Under the pieces are notes generated by a model. That model did not search any database. It was given only the letters and a program-made list of their open reading frames with translations, and was not told where the DNA came from. Position numbers and translations under genes: made by a program. DNA of 15,204 nucleotides from Marinilabiliales bacterium (GTDB taxonomy: Bacteria > Bacteroidota > Bacteroidia > Bacteroidales > F082): positions 1 through 15,204 of the forward strand of contig PKSW01000194.1 of the NCBI GenBank assembly GCA_002869465.1. The letters run 5' to 3'. Shown here one piece after another: positions 7,693 to 13,065 of this stretch (position 1 is its first letter; each line of letters begins with the position of its first letter).

Positions 7693-7904
7693 GAAGTTAT
7701 TTTTACTGTTAATTGCGCAAAATTTTGAAAGAAGAAATACTCCTTTGGTAAAATAACAAAGGAATATTTTTTCTTATCCAAAATGGGGGTTTAACCTCGT
7801 TGATCACATTTGGAAATGCTACAAAGCAGGTCCCTAAGTGCTTTGCGCACCGGTCAATTATTTCATCAAGCTTCTGAAAGTCAACTTTAGACGCTTGAAA
7901 AAAG
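7693..7904 (-). other. Intergenic stretch without a supported gene
   Basis: Between the GWxTD promoter and the tRNA terminator I find no gene with a usable start. There is a hairpin with TCCTTTG/CAAAGGA arms (about 7741-7763). There is also a startless open frame of about 74 codons on the minus strand (7709-7933), discussed under rejected items. Confidence 0.5.
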
Positions 7905-7931
7905 AAAACCCAACCAAATTGGTTGGGTTTT
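7905..7931 (-). terminator. Rho-independent terminator after tRNA-Ser(CGA)
   Basis: A 12-bp stem (AAAACCCAACCA with TGGTTGGGTTTT, 3-base loop) is followed on the minus strand by TTTTCTTTTTT. It begins 8 bases after the tRNA 3' end. The symmetric A and T runs mean it could act in both directions. Confidence 0.85.
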
Positions 7932-7938
7932 TGTTAAG

Positions 7939-8025
7939 CGGAGAGTAAGGGATTCGAACCCTTGGTACCTCAAGAGGCACAACGGTTTTCGAGACCGCCC
8001 CGTTCGACCACTCCGGCAACTCTCC
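7939..8025 (-). tRNA. tRNA-Ser, anticodon CGA
   Basis: An 87-base tRNA with the long variable arm of serine tRNAs. The acceptor stem GGAGAGT pairs with ACTCTCC and the discriminator base is G. The anticodon loop CTCGAAA (anticodon CGA, reads UCG) sits on a GCGGT/ACCGT stem. The T arm is GGGTTCGAATCCC with AG/CT flanks. CCA is not encoded. Confidence 0.95.
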
Positions 8026-8029
8026 GACG

Positions 8030-8037
8030 CAAAGGTA
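8030..8037 (-). promoter_or_regulatory. Candidate -7 promoter element for tRNA-Ser(CGA)
   Basis: TACCTTTG on the minus strand matches TAnnTTTG and ends four bases before the mature tRNA 5' end, so transcription would begin at or almost at the mature end. The -33 region is T-rich but lacks a clear TTG. Confidence 0.6.
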
Positions 8038-8098
8038 TAAAGGTTTTGTGATTAAAAAAAGGTAGAATGAGACCGCAATATTGAGTATTGAATCAAAG

Positions 8099-8122
8099 TG
8101 GGATTAACGAGTGTTAATCCCA
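8099..8122. repeat. Perfect inverted repeat between the two serine tRNAs
   Basis: TGGGATTAAC and GTTAATCCCA form a perfect 10-bp stem around a 4-base loop. There is no T-run directly after it on either strand, so it is not a typical terminator. Function unknown. Nothing else is supported in the roughly 170 bases between the tRNA-Ser(CGA) promoter and the next terminator. Confidence 0.6.
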
Positions 8123-8210
8123 TCAGTGGGTATTCAACGTAAAAGCTTATGCTTCGCTCAGCAAGTATAATTTTTCTATTCCATATGAAAGAAAACTTTC
8201 AACGGAATGA

Positions 8211-8238
8211 AAATAAAAACCCGGCCTAATAGCCGGGC
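8211..8238 (-). terminator. Rho-independent terminator after tRNA-Ser(TGA)
   Basis: On the minus strand CCCGGC and GCCGGG pair around a 6-base loop and are followed by TTTTTATTTT. The hairpin starts about a dozen bases after the tRNA 3' end. Confidence 0.85.
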
Positions 8239-8248
8239 TTTTGCGCTG

Positions 8249-8333
8249 CGGAGAGAGAGGGATTCGAACCCCCGGTTCCGTGAAGAACAACGGTTTTCAA
8301 GACCGCCGCATTAAACCGCTCTGCCATCTCTCC
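8249..8333 (-). tRNA. tRNA-Ser, anticodon TGA
   Basis: An 85-base serine tRNA with a long variable arm. The acceptor stem GGAGAGA pairs with TCTCTCC, with G as the discriminator base. The anticodon loop is CTTGAAA (anticodon TGA, reads UCA and related UCN codons). The T arm carries GGTTCGAATCC. The anticodon stem-loop differs from the neighbouring tRNA-Ser(CGA) only in the first anticodon base. Confidence 0.96.
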
Positions 8334-8340
8334 GAAGCGG

Positions 8341-8348
8341 CAAAAGTA
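8341..8348 (-). promoter_or_regulatory. Candidate -7 promoter element for tRNA-Ser(TGA)
   Basis: TACTTTTG on the minus strand matches TAnnTTTG and ends seven bases before the tRNA 5' end. No clear -33 TTG is visible in the A-rich DNA upstream. Confidence 0.6.
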
Positions 8349-8406
8349 CAATTTTTTCTTTTTTATGAAATAATTGGCATTTTTTTTCGGGAAAATATTT
8401 TTCTAC

Positions 8407-9753
8407 TTAATATTTTAAGATTTTCTCAACCTTATTTCTTCTTAAATATGAGTTGATGATCTGCCGTACTTCCCGGTTATCACGATATGCTTTTATGCAA
8501 TCATGTAATGGTTCCATTTCCCCTATCGCGTCACTGGTCTCTACATATCCGAAACCCTTATATTTTCCATGCTCCACTTTAATAACAGACCGTTCATTCG
8601 CATTTCTGCCTTTATCAATGATTAAAAAATTCTGATGATCAAAATGATAATTTTCAAGAGCTTCGTTAACTTTTTTATTATACGAATCAGGAGATTCTTC
8701 ACCAATGCAGGCACCCTTGCATTGTTTGATCTGGTGATGAAAGCAGGCACCGGATGTTTCATACAGACCACATAACTTTTGACATAATTCGTATTCTTCT
8801 GTCAGCCTGAAAAGATGGTCTTTCCCCTCTTGTGATGAACCATATGTAAAAATGGGGTTTAATTCATCAACAATGCGCATGACTTTCAGGTTCAGGTACC
8901 CATTATCATCTTCAAATGAATACAGTCCGTAATTAAAAAAAGTACGTCGCTGCTGCCTGTTATAAATGGGCTGGTATTTTTTAATTTCTGATGATTCAAG
9001 CAACAATGCCAATAGTTCACTACCCGTAATCTCAAATTGCACATCTGCAATTTCAGCCCGCATTTCAACCGCCTTTTTATGGAGGTTGTTATTCATATGC
9101 GACAGCACCCGATCGCGGATATTAATGGATTTTCCCACATAGATCAAATTCTTTTCCTTATTAAAAAAATAATAAACTCCGGCCTCTTTGGGCAATTCAT
9201 TCACCAGCGATTTACTGATCTCTGACTGAAACCCATTTAATTTGATCTCTTCGGGATGTTCGTCTATCGAAAGCAATAGTTCAAACAGGTGGGTTGTTGC
9301 CATGGCATCACCTGCCGCCCGGTGACGGGAAGGGTTTTCAATCCCCAGGTCTTTACATAATTTTCCCAAACCATAGGCGCGTCTGCCTGGAATCAGCTTC
9401 CGGCTGAGTTTTACCGTATCTAGTGTTTTTCGTTGAAAATCATAACCCAGGCTTTTAAATTCGCCACGGATGAAACTATAATCGAAACGTACATTGTGCC
9501 CTACAAGGATTTTGTCTTCGGTTAATTCCACCACTTTTTTGGCGATCTCACAAAAACGGGGCGCATCCTTTACCAGGTGATCATTGATGCCGGTCATTTG
9601 TACAATGCGGTATGGGATTTTCTTTTCGGGATTGACCAGGCTTTGAAACTCTTCCACTATTTGCTGCCCGTCGTGCACATAAATAGCGATTTCGGTGATC
9701 TTTTCCCCTGCAGGGCTCAATCCGGTGGTTTCAACGTCAACTATGGCGTACAT
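8407..9753 (-). CDS. DnaQ-like 3'-5' exonuclease fused to a UvrC-like GIY-YIG nuclease
   Basis: A 448-residue two-nuclease protein. Residues 1-165 are a DEDDh exonuclease of the DnaQ/epsilon type, with Asp6 and Glu8 (IVDVETTG), Asp91 (HNVRFDYSF), His144 (RHRAAGDA) and Asp149. Residues 188-270 are a GIY-YIG domain of the UvrC/Cho type, with GVYYF (192-196), IYVGKS (204-209), Arg215, the likely metal ligand Glu253 and PIYN (262-265). A cysteine cluster follows (324, 328, 337, 345, 349), whose C-x7-C-x3-C end resembles the iron-sulfur site reported for UvrC. It lacks the UvrC C-terminal RNase H-like half and helix-hairpin-helix, so one incision activity plus an exonuclease is expected. A DNA-repair role is inferred. 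The start lies 12 bases after the end of the in-frame tail of the XRE-S24 gene, indicating co-transcription. Confidence 0.93.
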   Translation of the reverse strand: MYAIVDVETTGLSPAGEKITEIAIYVHDGQQIVEEFQSLVNPEKKIPYRIVQMTGINDHLVKDAPRFCEIAKKVVELTEDKILVGHNVRFDYSFIRGEFKSLGYDFQRKTLDTVKLSRKLIPGRRAYGLGKLCKDLGIENPSRHRAAGDAMATTHLFELLLSIDEHPEEIKLNGFQSEISKSLVNELPKEAGVYYFFNKEKNLIYVGKSINIRDRVLSHMNNNLHKKAVEMRAEIADVQFEITGSELLALLLESSEIKKYQPIYNRQQRRTFFNYGLYSFEDDNGYLNLKVMRIVDELNPIFTYGSSQEGKDHLFRLTEEYELCQKLCGLYETSGACFHHQIKQCKGACIGEESPDSYNKKVNEALENYHFDHQNFLIIDKGRNANERSVIKVEHGKYKGFGYVETSDAIGEMEPLHDCIKAYRDNREVRQIINSYLRRNKVEKILKY

Positions 9754-9765
9754 GGATCAGGTAGT

Positions 9766-9918
9766 TTACAAATTCAACTTCATCTGGATGGCCTGTACCT
9801 GCTTTTTCAGTTTTTCTACTTCTTCTGCCAGGATTTCCTTCTCTTTGTTTTGAGGTGGCACCTCCGAGCTGATGTAATTTACAAACTTCCACACTTCTCT
9901 CACCTGGTTGATATGAAT
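9766..9918 (-). pseudogene. In-frame C-terminal tail of the XRE-S24 regulator beyond a TAG codon
   Basis: Directly after the TAG at 9921-9919 the same frame continues for 50 codons (IHINQVREVWKFVNYISSEV... ending QMKLNL) to a TAA at 9766-9768. The last 25 residues (EKEILAEEVEKLKKQVQAIQ region) form a heptad-like coiled coil. From memory, related Bacteroidota XRE-S24 proteins continue after PLYEPY with a similar EVWKFVxYIS tail, so this is the missing end of the gene and not a separate small gene; no ATG is available early in it. With the tail included, the spacing to the nuclease gene is a tight 12 bases. Confidence 0.75.
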
Positions 9919-10566
9919 CTAATAAGGTTCATACAATGGATTCAGTGAATGCAGTACCAGTTTCCGGTTGAGGCGAATCCGGTTTTCCACCACTTTGAAA
10001 ACGATGCCATCTTCGCGGGTAAGAATGATGTAGGCCAGGTGGTTTTTAATGTCGTTCCAGTCAGCCACATATTCTCCTGTTACATATGATTTATCGGGAA
10101 TGGGCAACATGGAGTCGCCGCTTATCTGGAAGCTGCGGTATTTTTTCTGCTTCGATAGAAAAGGCATCTTAAAAGTAGGCAATATCCTAATGTATTCCGG
10201 ATCGGCAAACCCTGTTCCGTATCCCGCTTTTGCTTTTTCTTCGACGAGTTCAATATTTTCCTCATTTTCCTGGTCAACGGTGGTGGCCAGCACCCGGAGT
10301 TGACTACCTTTTATAAAGCTGTCAAAGCCTTGTTCCAACTGCTGCAATTGCGATTCGGAAAGCAATTTCAAATCCACTTTGACCAAAGTGTCAATAGCAA
10401 TTCCGTAATATTCTGAAAAGAGACTTAAGGTTTGTAAGTTGGGATGCCCTACCCCGTTTTCGTAGCCACTTAAAGTAGACCGTTTCAATTCAAGTGCTGA
10501 CGCTACTTCATCCTGTGTCAGATTTCTTCTTTTTCTTAAAAGTTTGATATTTTCCTTGAAGAACAT
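9919..10566 (-). CDS. XRE-family, LexA-like (S24) self-cleaving transcriptional regulator, cut short by TAG
   Basis: The 215 residues before the stop hold a complete HTH_XRE DNA-binding domain (about 7-60; LRKRRNLTQDEVASALE, STLSGYENG) and an S24 peptidase domain (about 115-215). The catalytic pair is Ser152 in SGDSML and Lys191 in IVFKVV. An Ala114-Gly115 pair in KAKAGYGTG is the probable self-cleavage site. In the LexA/UmuD/cI family cleavage is induced by RecA filaments and relieves repression; that it responds to DNA damage here is inference. The ATG at 10566 gives the expected N-terminus. Two palindromic operators lie in the promoter and leader, suggesting autoregulation. The reading frame resumes after the TAG and gives a full-length product of 266 residues if the codon is read through. 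Confidence 0.88.
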   Translation of the reverse strand: MFFKENIKLLRKRRNLTQDEVASALELKRSTLSGYENGVGHPNLQTLSLFSEYYGIAIDTLVKVDLKLLSESQLQQLEQGFDSFIKGSQLRVLATTVDQENEENIELVEEKAKAGYGTGFADPEYIRILPTFKMPFLSKQKKYRSFQISGDSMLPIPDKSYVTGEYVADWNDIKNHLAYIILTREDGIVFKVVENRIRLNRKLVLHSLNPLYEPY

Positions 10567-10571
10567 GGTTT

Positions 10572-10590
10572 TTGATTATTATTTAATCGT
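10572..10590. promoter_or_regulatory. Second, imperfect operator site of the XRE-S24 gene
   Basis: TTGATTA-N5-TAATCGT, matching the neighbouring perfect operator at 12 of 14 arm positions and with the same 5-base spacer. Its centre is 23 bases from the first site, about two helical turns, and it lies in the leader just before the ATG. Confidence 0.5.
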
Positions 10591-10594
10591 TTGA

Positions 10595-10613
10595 TTGATT
10601 ATATTGTAATCAA
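10595..10613. promoter_or_regulatory. Palindromic operator overlapping the XRE-S24 promoter
   Basis: A perfect 7-bp inverted repeat TTGATTA-N5-TAATCAA. It overlaps the -7 box (10611-10618) and covers the predicted transcript start, the classic place for autorepression by a dimeric helix-turn-helix protein. Confidence 0.65.
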
Positions 10614-10618
10614 AAGTA
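10611..10618 (-). promoter_or_regulatory. Candidate -7 promoter element for the XRE-S24/nuclease operon
   Basis: TACTTTTG on the minus strand matches TAnnTTTG and predicts a leader of roughly 38-40 bases before the ATG at 10566. No -33 TTG at standard spacing is seen. Confidence 0.55.
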
Positions 10619-10694
10619 ATTAAAATTTTCGTTCGGAAGATTAAGTTTCAAAAGTTTGGAACTTTGGAGAGTTGGCGTTTTTAAAAAGTTTCGT

Positions 10695-11627
10695 TTAATA
10701 AAGTCGTTCCCTTTTAAACAGGTAAGGTAGTAAAATGCCCTCGAAGCCTTTGTTGATGTCGGCCTCTACATAGTCGATGCCGTAGCGACCGCATCGTACT
10801 TCGAGTTCTTTGCGGGCTTTGCTGAAAGCGGATCGGTATTGTTCCCTTACTTCCACCGGATTTAACCGGATGACCTCGTTACTTTCCATATCAACAAAGC
10901 GATAAGGGCGATCGTCTAGATCCAGTTCCTCTTCCAGTTTCTTATCTACCATATGAAACAGGATCACCTCATGTTTGTAATGTTTGAAATGTTGTAGTGC
11001 GGCAAACATGTCATCAGCCCGATCCTGGTCATCCATCATATCGCTGAAAATAATAACAAGTGATCGCTTGTGCAACATTTCAGCAATGCGATGCAGCGAT
11101 TCGGTTACATCGGTTCGCTTTTGTTCCTTAGCCTGTTTCATATCCAGCAATCTTTCCATCTCGGCAAACAGGAACTTTTGATGCACGGAACTGGATTTTA
11201 CCTGCGTATGCTGCTCAACCGTATCAGAAAAAAAGCTGACACCGACGGCATCGCGTTGTTTTTTCATCAGGTTGATAAGCGCAGCAGCCGCATAAACCGA
11301 AAAGGTAATTTTATTTGGCTTGCTGATATCAGCTTTTTCCTTCAATGGGAAATACATGGATGATGAACGGTCGATAATTATCCGGCAACGGAGATTGGTT
11401 TCTTCTTCAAATCTTTTAACAAACATTTTATCCGTCCGGCCAAATAGCTTCCAGTCGATAAAACGAGTGGATTCGCCTGAATTATACAATCGATGCTCTG
11501 CAAACTCTACTGAAAAACCATGAAACGGGCTTTTATGCAAACCTGTTATAAACCCTTCCACTACTTGGTTTGCCAGAAATTCGAGTGAATTAAACTGTTC
11601 GAGTCTGTCCTGATTTATTTTTTCCAA
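10695..11627 (-). CDS. DUF58 family protein with von Willebrand A-like fold
   Basis: A 310-residue DUF58 protein. The N-terminal part carries the family signature LANQVVEGFITGLHKSPFHG (19-38) and STRFIDWKLFGRTDK (53-67). A vWA-like metal site follows: DRSSS at 86-90 (DxSxS), Thr172 in KRTDVTESL, and FSDMMDD at 194-200. DUF58 proteins usually sit beside MoxR-type AAA ATPases and are thought to work with them in chaperone- or metal-dependent assembly; no MoxR gene is in the window, where the neighbours are trxA and the XRE-S24 gene. No membrane segment is visible, so it should be cytoplasmic. The start is TTG: the upstream frame closes at a TAA four codons before it, and no early ATG exists inside. 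A terminator separates it from trxA, but I see no promoter for it. Confidence 0.88.
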   Translation of the reverse strand: MEKINQDRLEQFNSLEFLANQVVEGFITGLHKSPFHGFSVEFAEHRLYNSGESTRFIDWKLFGRTDKMFVKRFEEETNLRCRIIIDRSSSMYFPLKEKADISKPNKITFSVYAAAALINLMKKQRDAVGVSFFSDTVEQHTQVKSSSVHQKFLFAEMERLLDMKQAKEQKRTDVTESLHRIAEMLHKRSLVIIFSDMMDDQDRADDMFAALQHFKHYKHEVILFHMVDKKLEEELDLDDRPYRFVDMESNEVIRLNPVEVREQYRSAFSKARKELEVRCGRYGIDYVEADINKGFEGILLPYLFKRERLY

Positions 11628-11647
11628 TTTCGTATTTGCTTAGCCTA

Positions 11648-11675
11648 AAAAAGGCTGTTTTTCAACAGCCTTTTT
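11648..11675 (-). terminator. Rho-independent terminator after trxA
   Basis: AAAAAGGCTGTT pairs with AACAGCCTTTTT around a 4-base loop, followed on the minus strand by a run of T. It begins about 20 bases after the trxA stop; the symmetric A/T ends would also allow function on the plus strand. Confidence 0.85.
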
Positions 11676-11695
11676 ACATTTTTAGCGGTTTGTAT

Positions 11696-12013
11696 TTATA
11701 ACAAAGCATCGAGTTTTTCAACCAATTTTTGTTTAGGAACGGCTCCAACCTGCTTATCAACTACCTCCCCGTTCTTAAAAAACAAGATGGTAGGTATATT
11801 CCTGATACCGTAGTTTCTGGCGGTTTCAGGATTGTGGTCCACATCCAGTTTTCCGACAACAGCCTTATCGCCATACTCTTCACCAATTTCCTGAACAATG
11901 GGGCCCACCATCCGGCATGGACCACACCAAACTGCCCAGAAATCAACCAATACGGGTTTATCTGATTTTAATACCAATGATTCGAAGGTTCCATCTGTTA
12001 ATTCAATTGCCAT
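11696..12013 (-). CDS. trxA: Thioredoxin
   Basis: A 105-residue classical thioredoxin, the cytoplasmic dithiol reductant for ribonucleotide reductase, peroxiredoxins and other targets. The active site WCGPC has redox Cys30 and Cys33, preceded by VLVDFWAVW. The buried Asp24 and the cis-proline loop RNIPT (Pro74) are present, as is the late FFKNGEVVDKQVGA strand. Length and order match E. coli TrxA, with no signal peptide. It follows dnaE by 86 bases with its own candidate -7 box (12040-12047), and a terminator follows. Nothing is missing or unusual in the gene. Confidence 0.97.
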   Translation of the reverse strand: MAIELTDGTFESLVLKSDKPVLVDFWAVWCGPCRMVGPIVQEIGEEYGDKAVVGKLDVDHNPETARNYGIRNIPTILFFKNGEVVDKQVGAVPKQKLVEKLDALL

Positions 12014-12039
12014 AATTTTGGGTATTTAATTTGCGTGAA

Positions 12040-12047
12040 CAAAGATA
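12040..12047 (-). promoter_or_regulatory. Candidate -7 promoter element for trxA
   Basis: TATCTTTG on the minus strand matches TAnnTTTG and ends 26 bases before the trxA ATG, predicting a short leader. The sequence is identical to the SPFH gene's -7 box. A -33 TTG is not evident. Confidence 0.6.
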
Positions 12048-12099
12048 TATATTATGCTATATTCAGACAGAAATGAACGAAAAAAAAATGTCAACACAT

Positions 12100-13065
12100 C
12101 TAATTAATCGAGAAGCCGACATAACCCAATTTAGCTATTTCATGCACAAAAGGACGTGGTTCGATCCCTGTTTTTCCAACGTGCATTGTTAAAAACTTCC
12201 CATTTTCCGGGTCTTCAATCTTCAACTCCAGTTTACAGCTTCCTGCATTTTCATGCACGGTTGTATTCAGCAATTTTGTAAAGTCGGAAGTGATATCAGT
12301 AGCCTTTAGCTGGATGGTGATTTTTTGCGACATTTTATTCATCGCATCGCTTAACAGGATAACATCATTTACCCTGAAGCTGTAATTGCCCGGCTGGTTA
12401 TATCTTTCTTCCACCTTTCCAATAACAAATACACTGTTGCCTTCTTCGAGCAGGTGTTTCTTTTTTAAAAAGTCCTCCTTAAAAAGCATCAGATCCATGG
12501 TGCCCGTAAAATCTTCCAGTATGAATATACCAAACGCATCACCGCGTTTTGTCATTTTTTGGGAAAAGCTGGTTACCAAACCGGCAAACATCACTGTTTG
12601 ACCACTGAAATCTTTCAAATTGCTTCTGAGGTTGGCAATTTCCACATTGCAATACCTATCGATGGTATACCTGTAATCATCCAGCGGATGTCCGGAAATA
12701 TAAAAACCGGTAACTTCTTTTTCACTTCGTAATTGCTGCACCATCGTCCATGGTTTGCAAACTGGCAGTTCGGGGTCCACCATCTCAAATGCATCCTCCA
12801 TACCGCCAAATAGTGAATGCTGCTGCGAATTAGAACGTTCCTGGAATGCATGGCCAAACTGGATTATCTTTTCAATAAATACGGTGCTGTTTTCATCATC
12901 TTTATGAAAATACTGTGCCCGATGTGTATCCGGAAAACTATCAAATGCACCTGCCATGGCCAGGGCTTCGAAACTTCGTTTATTGATGGCCCGCAAGTTG
13001 ACGCGTTTTGCAAAATCAAAAATGGAATTGAACAATCCGTTTTTTTCCCTTTCAGTTACAATTTG
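12100..13065 (-). CDS. dnaE: DNA polymerase III alpha, C-terminal part downstream of an in-frame TAG
   Basis: This continues the dnaE frame without a shift. After the TAG come QIVTEREKNGLF and then the conserved stretch NSIFDFAKRVNL, NKRSFEALAMAGAFDSF, SGHPLDDYRYTIDRY, and an OB-fold (VMFAGLVTSFSQKMTKRGDA, FILEDFTGTMDLMLF). It ends at TAG (12100), with TGA two codons later. In DnaE this part holds the rest of the helix-hairpin-helix, the OB-fold and the clamp and tau contact regions. If translated on its own, the first usable start is the TTG at 13035, which would cut into the helix-hairpin-helix segment. There is no ribosome-binding or promoter signal and no sign of an intein, so I regard it as one gene with the upstream part. 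trxA follows. Confidence 0.85.
   Translation of the reverse strand, partial: QIVTEREKNGLFNSIFDFAKRVNLRAINKRSFEALAMAGAFDSFPDTHRAQYFHKDDENSTVFIEKIIQFGHAFQERSNSQQHSLFGGMEDAFEMVDPELPVCKPWTMVQQLRSEKEVTGFYISGHPLDDYRYTIDRYCNVEIANLRSNLKDFSGQTVMFAGLVTSFSQKMTKRGDAFGIFILEDFTGTMDLMLFKEDFLKKKHLLEEGNSVFVIGKVEERYNQPGNYSFRVNDVILLSDAMNKMSQKITIQLKATDITSDFTKLLNTTVHENAGSCKLELKIEDPENGKFLTMHVGKTGIEPRPFVHEIAKLGYVGFSIN

Noticed and set aside
7741..7763. Hairpin with TCCTTTG/CAAAGGA arms as a terminator.
   Set aside because: No gene on either strand ends immediately before it, and the loop is long. It may be incidental in AT-rich DNA.
7709..7933. Minus-strand open frame of about 74 codons between the GWxTD promoter and tRNA-Ser(CGA), reading protein-like text such as KLDEIIDRCAKHLG.
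   Set aside because: It has no early ATG, GTG or TTG start, begins inside the tRNA terminator hairpin, and matches no family I recognise. It could be a gene remnant but is not supported as a gene.
7939..8333. Either serine tRNA as the amber suppressor that would explain the in-frame TAG codons.
   Set aside because: Their anticodons are clearly CGA and TGA inside normal loops; neither reads UAG.
10648..10668. Imperfect repeat CAAAAGTTTGGAACTTTGG downstream of the DUF58 gene as its terminator.
   Set aside because: The stem is short and interrupted, and no T-run follows on the minus strand.
12100..13035. Independent 311-residue protein starting at TTG 13035.
   Set aside because: It is the C-terminal part of DnaE in the same frame as the upstream part, separated only by one TAG and ten codons. 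There is no start signal of its own.
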